From Pirellulales bacterium (GTDB taxonomy: Bacteria; Planctomycetota; Planctomycetia; Pirellulales; Thermoguttaceae), in contig JAFGRD010000042.1 of the NCBI GenBank assembly GCA_016935315.1, positions 25,746 to 89,745 of the forward strand: a stretch of 64,000 nt of DNA, written 5' to 3'. Each line of letters opens with the position of its first letter. The first letter of the stretch is position 1. Positions 11,201 through 18,902 of this stretch are shown one piece after another. The notes beneath the pieces were generated by a model. That model had not been told where the DNA came from and ran no database searches. It worked only from the letters and a program-made list of their open reading frames with translations. Made by a program: the position numbers and the translations under genes.

Positions 11201-13032
11201 GTCACCGGCGTGGACTCGCTGCCGGGAAACGGCAGGACCAAATCGGCATTCTGGAACCCCTTCGATTGCACCTCGGGCAGGGCGAAGTCGCCGGCCATGT
11301 TGCGGTCGAGACTGCCGACGCGTTCGAGCTTGGAAGGCGGAGCCGGCACGCCGACGGCCACGTCCGAGAATTCGGCCGTGCAGAGCGTGCTGTCGTCGTG
11401 CGACGTGACGGCCAGTCCGACGTAGACCGTCGCGTTCATCGTGATCGTCTGCGACCCGACCAGGTACCAGTTGGCCCCGTCCTCGGACCGATACCCGCGG
11501 AATTCGTTGCCCTCGCGGACCAGTTTGACCCAGTACGGCGCCGAGTAGCCGGCCTGCGTGGAATGGCCGCTGACGTCTCCGGTGGCGGTGCGATACTGAA
11601 ACGACACGCCGTTGCCGGGCGTCACAACGGTCATGGCGTGCTTGCTGTCGGCGTTGAGCGTTTCACGGATCATCACGCCGGCCTTCGCCCAACTGTTGGT
11701 GTTCTCCACACTGAGCACCTTGGCTACGACCTCGCTGTCGCCGGTCATGGTCTGGTAGACGTAGTGGAAACGGTCGTAGCGGTCCCAGATGTCGTTCCCG
11801 CTGCCTTCCACCGTATGCGTGTCGCTGCCGGCGTTGTACGAGGAGGAGCCGGTCCAGCCGGGATCGCCGATGTCGGTGCTCGGGTTGCTCGTCTGCCAGC
11901 CGTTGGTCATGCCGCTGGGGCTTACGCCGCTCCATTGGCTGCCGACTTGGACGTTGCTGAATCCGCCGACGCTTACGTTGAGGCTCTGAATCTGTGCCTC
12001 GGTGTATCCCCAAGGGAGGAAGTCGGCCACCTGGCCCTGGCCATCGACGATCATGACCCAGCCGCGAGTCGAATCCCACGCGATGTCGCGGCCCCAGTAG
12101 TGATCGGTGGGGCTATCCGTCTTGTAGAGGACCTGTCCGGCGGCCATCGTGTCGGGAAGCGTCCACACGGTAGCGTTGACCGAATTGACGTTGCCGGTCG
12201 TTCCGTTGTTCACGGCCACGAGCCACCCCGCCGTGTCAATCTCCCGGTTCCAGAGGTTTTGGATCTCGAGCCAATCCGTGCCGCCGTTGTCGATTTCGGT
12301 AATCCTCAGCCCCGAATCGCCCGTGCCGATGTCGTCCGTCCAATCCGAATCGTCGTACGTGCGCGAGGTCCAATTCTCGCCGGCGTCGCTGCTGGTCGGC
12401 ACCCGGTAGCTCATCTCCGCCCGCTCGGGCACGAATGTGCTGATGTGCTGCGTAATGCCGTAAGAGACGTTTGTGTGTTGGTTGGGGTATTCGGGCACGT
12501 ACTCGTGGGAGACGGTCACGCCGTTGGGCAGTACCAAGGCCAGGTACTCACCGCCGCCGTCAAGCTGGAAATTGGTGTGCAGGTAGCCCGCCGAGTCCAG
12601 ATACGGATTGGCCGGATTCTCCACCTGGCTGCGTCCATCGGAGGCAAACACGACCAGATAGTCGCCGGGATCGAGCGAGGTCGAAGGCGAGGTCGGAAAC
12701 TGCCATCTCGTGAGGTTCATCCGGTCGTCGGTCAAGTACCAGCCGTTGAGGTTGACCGTCGTGTCCGTCGGATTGTGGATTTCGATCCAGTCGGACGAGT
12801 TGTTGTCGCCGTCGGCCAAGCCGAGGTAATCGCCGTTGTCGTCGTAGCCGAAATCGTTGACTGCCAGGAACTCGCTGATGATCAGCGGCCCGGCGTCCAG
12901 CACCAGCCTTGGCTCGAGCGGTTCATACGCGAGACGATGGTCGCTCGCAATCCTCGAACCGCTGCCCTGCGCCTTGCGGCGAAATAGCGTCTGACTCGCC
13001 CCGGACACCTTTTTGGCAAAGCCGCGTAACAT
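5215..13032 (-). CDS. Giant secreted CotH-kinase, lamin-tail and dockerin protein (LEPR motif)
   Basis: About 2605 residues. The frame extends to 13257, but GGAGG with 5 nt spacing precedes ATG 13032. LEPLEPRLVLDAG at ~37-49 is the LEPR motif. Then: lamin-tail domain (~50-170); a DUF1349/laminin-like region (~395-565; SWAKAGVMIRETL); a PA14-like patch (~680-780); a jelly-roll-like segment (GYIAYLNGQEVARRNF); a chitobiase-type C-terminal beta fold (TTPGATIRYTTDGSTPT); a CotH domain (~1070-1525; LRIRGGYSRSGGNPKHAF, later FFVHDAEHIM); a second jelly roll; three lamin-tail domains (~1810-2280); then the shared C-terminal beta-module and double dockerin (~2320-2530), ending DQILATYGI. CotH proteins are atypical protein kinases, in B. 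subtilis acting on spore-coat proteins. Here it probably works outside the cell on an unknown substrate. Closest relative in the window: 49024-55662. Confidence 0.88.
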   Translation of the reverse strand: MLRGFAKKVSGASQTLFRRKAQGSGSRIASDHRLAYEPLEPRLVLDAGPLIISEFLAVNDFGYDDNGDYLGLADGDNNSSDWIEIHNPTDTTVNLNGWYLTDDRMNLTRWQFPTSPSTSLDPGDYLVVFASDGRSQVENPANPYLDSAGYLHTNFQLDGGGEYLALVLPNGVTVSHEYVPEYPNQHTNVSYGITQHISTFVPERAEMSYRVPTSSDAGENWTSRTYDDSDWTDDIGTGDSGLRITEIDNGGTDWLEIQNLWNREIDTAGWLVAVNNGTTGNVNSVNATVWTLPDTMAAGQVLYKTDSPTDHYWGRDIAWDSTRGWVMIVDGQGQVADFLPWGYTEAQIQSLNVSVGGFSNVQVGSQWSGVSPSGMTNGWQTSNPSTDIGDPGWTGSSSYNAGSDTHTVEGSGNDIWDRYDRFHYVYQTMTGDSEVVAKVLSVENTNSWAKAGVMIRETLNADSKHAMTVVTPGNGVSFQYRTATGDVSGHSTQAGYSAPYWVKLVREGNEFRGYRSEDGANWYLVGSQTITMNATVYVGLAVTSHDDSTLCTAEFSDVAVGVPAPPSKLERVGSLDRNMAGDFALPEVQSKGFQNADLVLPFPGSESTPVTTGVGFNLNPTGLNVTVIKAKDGVTIDSLAAAESLIADPGQQEWIEAEIAETINYFNTGSDGHYGGNVPYPGTVIGTDTDNFVIEVTATVLIPSAGEWTFGVNSDDGFGLTLTNGVDMFSVSYPGPRGPGDTFGVFNVTDPGSYDMRLVVYEQGGGAEAELFAAPGSHDTFNADAFDLVGDMANGGLLVTGFGGAVQTNVEEEMHGQNASLWMRIPFEVEDPSTLNSLQLQMKYNDGYIAYLNGQEVARRNFTGIAQWNSHATTQRTYEQSAVYESVNVTAYVHRLIPGTNVLAIQGMNYSASDDDFLILPMLVGTHTGDVQRFFTEPSPGEANGAGYIDFVEDTQFSVDRGFFQEPFQLEITTSTPGATIRYTTDGSTPTETNGAVYSGPLTINKTTVLRAAAFKTDYYPTNTDTQTYLFLSDVVTQSPNGEAPAGWPAGSVNGQSMEYGMDPAIVNDSTWGPQMLDALTAIPTMSLVTDLDNLLDPGSGIYVNAYGDGIDWERPASLELIYPDNPQGPGFPDGIEVDDGQGGLRLEFPGGMQEGFQIDMGLRIRGGYSRSGGNPKHAFRFFFRNEYGAGKLNYPLFGDTGVDSFDKVDLRTSQNYSWSYANDSANAMCRDVWARDSQGQADQPYTRSRYYHLYIDGQYWGLYQTQERAEAAYGESYFGGDRDEYDTIKVTDGYNIHATDGTIDAWRQVWDLANLGFETDAKYHYIQGQNPDGTRNPGYPALIDVDNLIDYMIQVFYDGDRDAPISNFLGNESPNNWYGVRNRNGEEGFKFFVHDAEHIMSRGLDDRTGPFPAGDTFEKSNPQWVHQKMMDNPDYRLRFADRAHERLLNDGLLTTANAIARFQERVAQIDMAIIAESARWGSSSLNKSTWQNTINYEINSFFPGRAERILEQLKVTRLRNGTLAPLYPGVDAPAFSQHGGQVPSGFDLAMFSLGSTTYQDTVVVPEFTQAKYLVPTNNNLGTTWTAWGFSDASWSSGTTGFGYEDSPADYSGLITTRVRPAETDPGATSILVRKTFTVDDLGDIDRLTLRMKYDDGYVAYLNGQEVARRNVSGTPAWNSSASNHPDDQAVVFEDVDISDHIDKLVPGSHNVLAIHAINTSAGSSDMLISPELVVRKLVFDPDGPDIYYTTDGSDPRSSAGTPSTSAVLYGGSPITLLQSHLIQARTYQGGQWSALNKAHFYVDQQATAENLVISEINYHPYDPTPAEIASGHTDADDFEFIELKNVSGDTIDLTGAEFTFGIEFDFDDADVLTLAPGEYVVVVANEAAFAQRYDTAGMLIAGQYTGTLDNGGERVMLMDWTGERIHSFEYNDSGNWPGRADGGGSSLELIDPAAVPHTRPERPTYLEDGDHWRSSAEYGGSPGTAGSGPVGDVVVNEVLSHTDPPLTDTIELHNTTGNPIDVGGWYLSDSNGNYLKFRVPDGTTIAADGYIVFDEDDFNPTPLTPGPNDFALDGAHGDDVWLLEADAAGKPMRFVDHVDFPAAANGESFGRWPNGTGDLYPMITRTLDPADGANSGPRVGPVVISEIHYNPSVAFDDDALEFVEIYNPTVATVDLTGWRIRKGIDFDFAAGTELAPHTALVIVPFDLGDTDKLVAFRTAYGIDASVPLVGGYAQKLDDGGERVQLQRPDAPPANEPWFTPYLVEDEVRYDDQLPWPAEADGGGLSLNRAGKELWGDGAGNWTPAVPTPGEAPLLAASGVAGRYVFYNCSAFDGNNASANVADDDAIAVDKTALLPGETATFANYTCYSRGINGIMIDIEGLPTFAALGSDDFEFRVGNSNTPSTWAVAADPSLISVRSGAGIGGSDRVTLIWPDYAIARQWLQVTMLPTDDTALDAADVFYFGNAVGEAGNSTLDAKVNASDMLLARNNPRNFLNPAPVDFHYDFNRDARVNATDMLIARNNQTHFLNALKLITVPGTKVAVGKASFRDAVLSPAGKQDAADRDASPAESDWVYAIEELTAGGQHSGKDSSKEATDQILATYGI

Positions 13033-13282
13033 GAGAACCTCCATTGCCTTTCTGCCCGCCCGCCCAGACACAACGGCACACCGGACCGCGGAGCAACACG
13101 TCGCACGTATAGATGACAAAAAGTCCGTTCCGATGGAGCACACCAGACAACCAGGACCCGAATCGCCGGCCCGGCCATTGATCTGCACTGCGCAGTTCCG
13201 AATGCGCCCGGCAGGGCTCGGACAAGACGCACAAACGGCAAGCCCGTCTCGACCCATCCACCCTGCGGAAGTCTACCTGCTC

Positions 13283-13311
13283 ATTATGGCAGAAAGCCCC
13301 TGCGCATGCAA
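13283..13311 (-). promoter_or_regulatory. Candidate promoter of the CotH giant
   Basis: On the minus strand TTGCAT (13311-13306) is followed after 17 nt by CATAAT (13288-13283). Both boxes are near consensus and the spacing is ideal. It would give a leader of about 245 nt before ATG 13032. Seen by eye; housekeeping sigma use in this lineage is assumed. Confidence 0.4.
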
Positions 13312-13416
13312 GTTTTTCGTTAGATTCCCAGGACTTCTTGCATAGTGCTAATGCGGGGGTGGGCCGCAAGGCCAGGCATCCTAGCGAGGGGGGCGGCCTG
13401 GCTGCCACTCCGGCGG

Positions 13417-13436
13417 CGGCGCAACCCCTTGCGCCG
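13417..13436 (-). terminator. Possible terminator hairpin downstream of the GYF/ATPase pair
   Basis: CGGCGCAA-CCCC-TTGCGCCG is a perfect 8-bp stem with a 4-nt loop, about 55 bp past the ATPase stop. There is no T-tract, so it may be a stability hairpin or chance in GC-rich DNA. Confidence 0.25.
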
Positions 13437-13491
13437 CAATGCACTCGGCTCTGAAGAACGCCCCACCCGTTCGTATGCAGGCCCTGGAGAA

Positions 13492-14982
13492 TCAGCCGGC
13501 ACCCTCGCCGCGTTCCATGGCCTCTTGGTCGCGCCGGTACAGGGCCAGGACCGATTCGAACGTCCCGCTGGGAATCTTCCAGACGGGGTTTTCGTCGCTA
13601 TGGGCGTTGCAGTGGGTGGTAAACAGCCGGTACATGAACTTGAACAGGTGCCGCGGTACCCGCAATGTGCCGAAGGCGTCCATCAGTCGCCGCTTGTCGA
13701 TCGATTCCTCGAACATCTCGGACAGCGCAGGTGCGTTTCCTTCAGCGGCACACGCCTTCACCCGGGCATTGGCCACGTCGTAGAGCGAGGCCCCGGTCCA
13801 ATCGAGGGAGCGGATCAGATTCTGCTTGTCGAGTCGGGCGCGCTGGTGGAAGTCGCGATCCTCGCGCTCGATCAACCGCTCCAACTCGCTCGGCAACAGC
13901 AGCTTCATTCCCAGCCCCGGATGTTTGAGGAACTTGTTGTCGAGCATGGGCCAGACCAGCGCCCGCATCCGTTCCGGCGAGCCGTTGATCAGATACGGCT
14001 CGTCCACCCGATCGACCAGCACGAGAATCCCCTCGAAACGCAGCGAGCGCAGGCCCCCTTGCAGCTTACCCAACAGCTCGTAGCGATCGTCGGTCCGCTG
14101 CTGGTCGGGCAGCGGCTGACCGACAATCTGCCCTCCGGTGAAACTCAACAGCACGCGGCGCAACAGGTTCGTGTTGTGATTGAGCGCACGGGTGTTGCGC
14201 CGGATGCGCCGGGCTTTCCAAGACCACCTCAGGAATCGCCAGAGGCGAGGTCCCCAGCCGGCCAGGACGGCCAGGTAGGGCCAGATCGTCAACAGCCACT
14301 TCCACTGGCCCAGCGACACAATCAGCGCGAGCACGGCCAGCGCGGCCACGATGCCAACCGCCCAGTCCCATTTGCTGCGCCAGGTCGAAAAGCCCAGCTT
14401 CCGCCGAAGCTGATGCCAGCGCTGGACGCGATTCTCGGCGGTCGACTGATCGTAACATGCCGCCAGCAAGAGCACGTCGCGCACTCCCGCCGCATCGAGC
14501 GCCTCGACGGGAAGCGGTTCGTCGCGTGCGGCCGGGTGCCGAGCCTGCTTCACTTCCAGAACGCGATCCACGAGTTGGGTCACGGCCAGCGACAGGATCG
14601 CGTCGATGTGGTCCCACAACCGCCATAACTCCAACAGACGTTCGGGCCGCCGCCGCCGTCCGGAGAACCGATCGCGGAACCGGTCCAGGAACGGATTGAA
14701 GTCGTCGTACTGCACCACGAACACTTGGCCGTCGGGATGGTCGGCGTTGTAGTCGGTCAGATGGCTGACCATCTGCAGACGAATGGCCGTCTTGCCCGAA
14801 CCTTTTTCTCCAAACACGACCGATGTGGCCGGCTCCGAAGGATCACCGCAGATTTTGTCCCAGGTGGGATGGTAGGTGTTGCGGATGCAGTATCCCTTAA
14901 ACACCAGGTCGGTCTGGGCGTCTTCGTCGGCGAAGGGATTGCTGTGGATCCCGTGGTGTTCGAGAAACTGCTGGATCTTCAT
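13492..14982 (-). CDS. Membrane-anchored P-loop ATPase
   Basis: About 496 residues. The frame runs to 15348, but the start is ATG 14982 (MKIQQFLEHHG): it overlaps the stop of the upstream GYF_2 gene by 4 bp (ATGA), and AAAGG lies 7 nt before it. A Walker A motif GEKGSGKT is at 58-65; a Walker B-like stretch ILVLVDRVDE is near 320. Two hydrophobic helices (~204-240) suggest membrane anchoring between the P-loop and the Walker B segment, an unusual arrangement. The N-terminus (HHGIHSNPFADEDA) resembles ExeA/ORC-type ATPases that begin with a short NPF segment. Translational coupling to the GYF_2 protein implies a joint complex. Cellular role not recognised; no catalytic domain other than the ATPase is evident. 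Confidence 0.7.
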   Translation of the reverse strand: MKIQQFLEHHGIHSNPFADEDAQTDLVFKGYCIRNTYHPTWDKICGDPSEPATSVVFGEKGSGKTAIRLQMVSHLTDYNADHPDGQVFVVQYDDFNPFLDRFRDRFSGRRRRPERLLELWRLWDHIDAILSLAVTQLVDRVLEVKQARHPAARDEPLPVEALDAAGVRDVLLLAACYDQSTAENRVQRWHQLRRKLGFSTWRSKWDWAVGIVAALAVLALIVSLGQWKWLLTIWPYLAVLAGWGPRLWRFLRWSWKARRIRRNTRALNHNTNLLRRVLLSFTGGQIVGQPLPDQQRTDDRYELLGKLQGGLRSLRFEGILVLVDRVDEPYLINGSPERMRALVWPMLDNKFLKHPGLGMKLLLPSELERLIEREDRDFHQRARLDKQNLIRSLDWTGASLYDVANARVKACAAEGNAPALSEMFEESIDKRRLMDAFGTLRVPRHLFKFMYRLFTTHCNAHSDENPVWKIPSGTFESVLALYRRDQEAMERGEGAG

Positions 14983-15908
14983 CGGCAGACCTTTCCGAAT
15001 GGTGGATACGCGGCTGTCTGGGCGGGCGTGACACTTTGCCGGGCCCGCGATAGGGAGGCTCCCGATGCCGGGTCTGGTCCGTCGGTTCCCCCTCCTCGAT
15101 CGCCGAAGACGACCCAGCCGAAGACGGTGCCCAGGGCGATCACGGCGAAGATCAGCAGGATAATCATGAGGGTTTGTATATTCCTGGACCGCCGCCGGGC
15201 GCTGGCACGACTGCTGCGAGCCGCAGCCGCCCGCGCCACGCTCGTCCCGCCCGGGGCAATCTCGTCCAGCGGCCCCGCTTGGCGGCCAGCCCCGAGTTGG
15301 GCAAACACCTCGGCGGCCTCCTGCCAGTCGCGCCAGCCTTCGCGCCAAACGAGCGAGTCGACGCCGACCCGCCCCTCGTCGAGCCAGGTTCGCATCACCT
15401 CGCCGCTGGCCGGGCCGAATTGACCGCCGGAGGCCGGTCGCACATACCAGACCGCATCGCCCGCCTCGGCCAAGGGATCCGCAGCCGCAGGTTGCCTGGC
15501 CGATGGGTCCGAGGGAGATGACTTCGTTCGGGCAGCCGGAGACGGCTGTGTCGAACTCGTCGAACGAATCGCAGAGGCTTCAGTGCCCCCGGAGGGCGCA
15601 CTTGCGTTTGGCGGGGTCTGCGCCACGCTGGCCGGCGGCAGACCAGCTTTCGCGGTCGTCGGCGTTTGGGGCGCGGTGGTCGGCGTTTGGGGCGCGGTGG
15701 TCGGCGTTTGGGGCGCGGTGGTCGGCAGACGGCCAGAGCTTCCCCTCTCCGGGGGGTTGTCTCTAGGTTTGTCCCCTGACGATTCCCGAGTACTCTCGGT
15801 CGGAATCTGGATCTTCACACCACAGTATGGACAAATCCCGCGCCTACCCGCCTGGAATTCCTTGACGTTGAGCTTGTGCCCGTTCGGACAATAAAACCGA
15901 ATGCCCAT
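14979..15908 (-). CDS. GYF_2 domain protein with N-terminal zinc ribbon and C-terminal transmembrane helix
   Basis: 309 residues. It begins with a zinc-ribbon-like knuckle (FYCPNGHKLNVKEFQAGRRG then ICPYCG), a common planctomycete leader. A long Pro/Thr/Ala/Ser linker follows (~40-150) with a three-fold seven-residue repeat TTAPQTP. A GYF_2 domain covers ~155-210 (WYVRPASGGQFGPASG, LVWREGWRDWQEA). A single transmembrane helix is near 245-270, then a short tail. GYF domains bind proline-rich peptides, so it could bind its own linker or partner proteins. The stop codon overlaps the ATPase start, so the two are co-translated. The start ATG 15908 has only a weak, distant GGAG. Confidence 0.75.
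   Translation of the reverse strand: MGIRFYCPNGHKLNVKEFQAGRRGICPYCGVKIQIPTESTRESSGDKPRDNPPERGSSGRLPTTAPQTPTTAPQTPTTAPQTPTTAKAGLPPASVAQTPPNASAPSGGTEASAIRSTSSTQPSPAARTKSSPSDPSARQPAAADPLAEAGDAVWYVRPASGGQFGPASGEVMRTWLDEGRVGVDSLVWREGWRDWQEAAEVFAQLGAGRQAGPLDEIAPGGTSVARAAAARSSRASARRRSRNIQTLMIILLIFAVIALGTVFGWVVFGDRGGGTDGPDPASGASLSRARQSVTPAQTAAYPPFGKVCR
15661..15723. repeat. Three perfect 21-bp tandem copies inside the GYF_2 linker
   Basis: The unit GGCGTTTGGGGCGCGGTGGT+C is repeated three times without mismatch and codes for TTAPQTP three times on the minus strand. Perfect nucleotide identity suggests recent slippage expansion. Confidence 0.9.
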
Positions 15909-16035
15909 GTCGCCGCCAACTCCATCACCTCCGCCCTACCCGAACGGTCGGCTTGGCTTAGCCCCACAATGACCTCACTATTATACCTTCGCCAAGACCG
16001 GGGTGAAGAAGTTCCTGCCGCTCGAACTGGGTGGG

Positions 16036-17067
16036 CTATTGGGCGGCCTGCTGCTCTTCTTCGGCCTCGTGGATGACCTGGGCCACTTCCTGGCGACTGC
16101 CCAGATAGTAGCAGATTCCCACCGTGGCGATCATCACGGAGATCAATCGGTAGCCGAGCGCTACCACGAGGCCTTGACCGGTGGCGATCACCACATTCGG
16201 CTCGCGCACGTGTGTGTAGAGGAACTCCAGCACCAGTTCGAACGGTCCCATCGGCAAGGGCAGCGCGCCGGTCGACGCACTCAACGGCATGACCACGAAG
16301 TGCGTGCTCAGCGACAGGTCGTCGCCGGGCAATCCTCGGGCGATCAGATAGACGCCCGTGGCAAACAGGCTGTGGACCGCAACGCTCATGATTGCAGAGG
16401 ACGCCAGCACGTATGGCTGACGTCGGTACATCCGCACCGCTCCGATCAGGCTCTCGATGGCGTGTCCCACGCGGGGTAGGCGACCCAACGCACGGGTTCC
16501 CCTTCCGTCCGTGAAGCCGGGCGTCAGCAACAACGCCAGCACGACCGCTCCCGAGGCCGTCAGCAGATAGGTGGTGTTGCAGATGAACTGAAGTTCGGGC
16601 TGCTTCAGACGCCAGAAGCCCGTCACGAAAATCGCCGCCGTGGCGACTACAAAGAGCATGTACAGCCCGATCATACGATCGACGACCACCGATGCGAACG
16701 CCTCGATTCGCCGCTGGCGGTACTCTCGGGCGAGCATCCACCCCTTGAGCAAATCGCCGCCGACGATTCCCATCGGCGCCAGATTGAACAGGTAGCCGAG
16801 AAAGCCGATCCGTAGGGCCTCCGTGAACGGCAGCGGCAGCCGCAACGCCCGCACCAAACACCACCAGCGAACCAACGTCAGCGTGACCGCCGACGCGCAG
16901 AAGACCCAGGCCGCGGCCAGCAGACCCCAGTGCTTGGGCTGGTGGATGAGCTGCTCGAAGATGTTCTGGCCCGCCTCGTTCTCCGTGCTTACGGCGTCAT
17001 AGACCAGATAGGCGATGATCGCCACCGAGATGCCGATCTTCAGCAGCATGACCAGCAGCTTCTTCAA
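16036..17067 (-). CDS. Flippase-like integral membrane protein (LPG synthase TM / UPF0104 family)
   Basis: The frame opens at TTG 17082, but a second TTG at 17067 follows TGGAG with 7 nt spacing and gives a typical start KKLLVMLLKIGISVAI, so I chose it (~343 residues). About eight hydrophobic helices fill the protein. Family marks are FLGYLFNLAPMGIVGGDLLK, ASVVVDRMIGLY near 120-150 and the late glycine/proline-rich ALPLPMGPFE. This is the lysylphosphatidylglycerol-synthase transmembrane fold without the soluble transferase domain, often called flippase-like. It starts about 40 bp after the UbiA-type gene, so the two are probably co-transcribed. It could translocate the polyprenyl-linked sugar made by the upstream enzymes (inference). 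Confidence 0.75.
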   Translation of the reverse strand: MKKLLVMLLKIGISVAIIAYLVYDAVSTENEAGQNIFEQLIHQPKHWGLLAAAWVFCASAVTLTLVRWWCLVRALRLPLPFTEALRIGFLGYLFNLAPMGIVGGDLLKGWMLAREYRQRRIEAFASVVVDRMIGLYMLFVVATAAIFVTGFWRLKQPELQFICNTTYLLTASGAVVLALLLTPGFTDGRGTRALGRLPRVGHAIESLIGAVRMYRRQPYVLASSAIMSVAVHSLFATGVYLIARGLPGDDLSLSTHFVVMPLSASTGALPLPMGPFELVLEFLYTHVREPNVVIATGQGLVVALGYRLISVMIATVGICYYLGSRQEVAQVIHEAEEEQQAAQ

Positions 17068-17106
17068 CGGTCGGCTCCACAAGGTTGGCGGGCGGCCCCG
17101 GCGGGA

Positions 17107-17979
17107 CTACCAGATCCCCAAGCTCCACGTAACGGCCACGATCCACGCGACGGCACAGACCTGACTCGAACGGGAAGAGTAGGCAATCTCGACCGGGGAA
17201 TCCCCGCCGTTGGCGATATTGGCCAGGCGAAGGTAATTGAAGATACCGTAGGCCACGAACGGCATCGATGCCATCTCCCGGCCCGGAACCAACACCTTCG
17301 AATCGATGCTGTACAACGCGTACGACACCAGGGCGATGCCCGCGCAGATCGTGATCGCTTGGTCCAGAAAGGCCTGGCTGTAACCGCGAAGACTCCCCCG
17401 GTGGTTGGCGTCCAGCCCGGCCAACAGGTCGGCCCGGCGCTTGGTGAACCCGAGAAAGAAGGCCAGCGAGGACGTGCACAGCAAGAGCCAGGCCGACGGC
17501 ACGGCCTCGACCAGGGCACATCCCAGCAACACGCGAATCACGAACCCCGACGAAAGCAGGAACACGTCGAGCAGCGCGAGGTGCTTCGCGCGCAAGCTGT
17601 AGGCGAGGTTCACGGCAACGTACACCAGGAGCAGCCATGCCGCATCGATCCGCCCCAGGGCTGCGCAGGCCGCCGAACACAAAGCCATGCCGGCCAACAG
17701 GAGCACGCCGGCCTGGATTAACGCCACCGAGCCGGGGACCTGCCCGCTGGCGATCGGACGCTGTCGCTTCTTCGGGTGGAGTCGATCGGCCTCGGCGTCG
17801 CAAAGGTCGTTGAGCGTGTAGACCGCCGAATTGACCAGGCAAAACGCCAGCAACCCCAAGGCGAAGGGGGCCAGACGAAACTCCGCGCCGGCCACGATCG
17901 CGAACGGGACCGGCACCAGCACGAACACGTTCTTAATCCAGTCGGCCGGGCGAGCTAATCGAAACAGGCCGGCCAGCAT
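17107..17979 (-). CDS. UbiA-family decaprenyl-phosphate phosphoribosyltransferase
   Basis: About 290 residues; ATG 17979 is chosen because GGGGGAGAGA precedes it, although the frame extends to 18129. Multi-spanning. The first UbiA aspartate motif is NDLCDAEADRLHPKKRQRPI (~60-80). The arrangement LARPADWIKNVFVLVPVPFA, RPIASGQVP, LTFTKRR-like FLGFTKRRADLL and GYSQAFLDQAI is that of the decaprenyl-phosphate phosphoribosyltransferase subgroup (mycobacterial Rv3806c type). That enzyme transfers ribose-5-phosphate from PRPP to polyprenyl phosphate, the first committed step toward decaprenylphosphoryl arabinose. The gene lies downstream of the DprE1/DprE2 homologues, which supports the assignment. 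Lipid length and product are inferred. Confidence 0.82.
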   Translation of the reverse strand: MLAGLFRLARPADWIKNVFVLVPVPFAIVAGAEFRLAPFALGLLAFCLVNSAVYTLNDLCDAEADRLHPKKRQRPIASGQVPGSVALIQAGVLLLAGMALCSAACAALGRIDAAWLLLVYVAVNLAYSLRAKHLALLDVFLLSSGFVIRVLLGCALVEAVPSAWLLLCTSSLAFFLGFTKRRADLLAGLDANHRGSLRGYSQAFLDQAITICAGIALVSYALYSIDSKVLVPGREMASMPFVAYGIFNYLRLANIANGGDSPVEIAYSSRSSQVCAVAWIVAVTWSLGIW

Positions 17980-18164
17980 CGACTCTCTCCCCCAAACGAG
18001 ATGACAGGAGTCTTTCCCCGTGACACTCACCCTACGAATCCTCTCAGCATCACGCAACCTTATCTGAATAGACTTGCACGATTCCGAGAACCACCGACTT
18101 CGCCGCCACCCTTCCGGAGGCGACTCCAAGACGCCGGATTCTCCCCGGAATCACGCAAGGCCAC

Positions 18165-18902
18165 TTAGAAGCCGATCCTCCTCATCGCAAACCGGGGAAG
18201 GCTGCGGATGGCGCACATCACCCACCTCCACATCGGCGGTACATAGACCTCCGGTGTCCCTCGCTCGACCGCTCGGAGAACGCGTCGAGCCACGTCTTGC
18301 GGTTCGCCGGCGAACGGCGGCGGTTTCAGCCCGACGGTCATGCCCGTCTTGACGAAGCCGGGCTTCACACACACTGCCCGCAGTCCGGCCGCGCGGAACT
18401 TGTGGTCCAAACCCTCCATGTATCGAGACAGTCCCGCCTTGGCCGAGCCGTACAAGACCACCGGCTTGCGGCCTCGTTCGCCGGCCACGGAACTGAACAC
18501 GCACAACGTTCCACCGCCGCGGGCCAGCAGCCGCTTGCGGACTTCTTCACAAAACAGAACCGTGTTGGTGAAATCGGCCAGGAGCACTTGAGCGGCGAAT
18601 TGCGGGTCCCTTTCCAACTGCTCTTGCGTGCCGAACAGGCCCGCCGTCACGATCACCGTTTCCAGCCCGCCCAGCTCCCTTTCGGCCGCGTCCAGGGCGG
18701 GTGCAAACGTCTCGGGTTTCAGTAGATCACACAGCGCAGTCCCCACGGGTCGTTCCGCGCCGCGGATTTCCAGATCGCCGGCGGTCCGCTCCAGTTCTTC
18801 CGGAAGGTGTTCCAGCAGGAACAGGCGGTCGCCGCGTTCGGCCAGCAGCCGTGCCAACGCCCGTCCCATTCCCTTGGTGGCGCCCATCACGACGGCCTTC
18901 AT
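18165..18902 (-). CDS. Short-chain dehydrogenase, DprE2-like 2-keto-ribose reductase
   Basis: 245 residues; ATG 18902 overlaps the DprE1 homologue stop by 4 bp (ATGA), which decides the start against a much longer open frame. The N-terminus MKAVVMGATKGMGRALARLL is the Rossmann dinucleotide-binding segment. The catalytic region is VFSSVAG followed by VLYGSAKAGL, the Ser and Tyr-x-x-x-Lys of SDR enzymes; YGSxKAGL is also seen in mycobacterial DprE2. It would reduce the keto sugar made by DprE1 to the arabino form using NAD(P)H. An SDR of other specificity is possible, but coupling to a DprE1 homologue makes this the best reading. Confidence 0.82.
   Translation of the reverse strand: MKAVVMGATKGMGRALARLLAERGDRLFLLEHLPEELERTAGDLEIRGAERPVGTALCDLLKPETFAPALDAAERELGGLETVIVTAGLFGTQEQLERDPQFAAQVLLADFTNTVLFCEEVRKRLLARGGGTLCVFSSVAGERGRKPVVLYGSAKAGLSRYMEGLDHKFRAAGLRAVCVKPGFVKTGMTVGLKPPPFAGEPQDVARRVLRAVERGTPEVYVPPMWRWVMCAIRSLPRFAMRRIGF

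Larger units (their letters stand above)
13033..13491. other. Intergenic region, 459 bp
   Basis: It separates the 3' end of the ATPase gene from the start of the CotH giant, both on the minus strand. It holds a candidate sigma70-type promoter for the giant (13283-13311) and a short perfect hairpin (13417-13436). I see no coding frame with a ribosome site or family resemblance. Confidence 0.6.

Noticed and set aside
14983..15348. N-terminal extension of the ATPase frame
   Set aside because: It overlaps the GYF_2 gene in another frame and is Arg/Gly-rich without motif; coupling at 14979-14982 fixes the start.
15661..15723. Tandem repeats as a CRISPR array
   Set aside because: The units are contiguous without spacers, in frame, and inside a coding linker.
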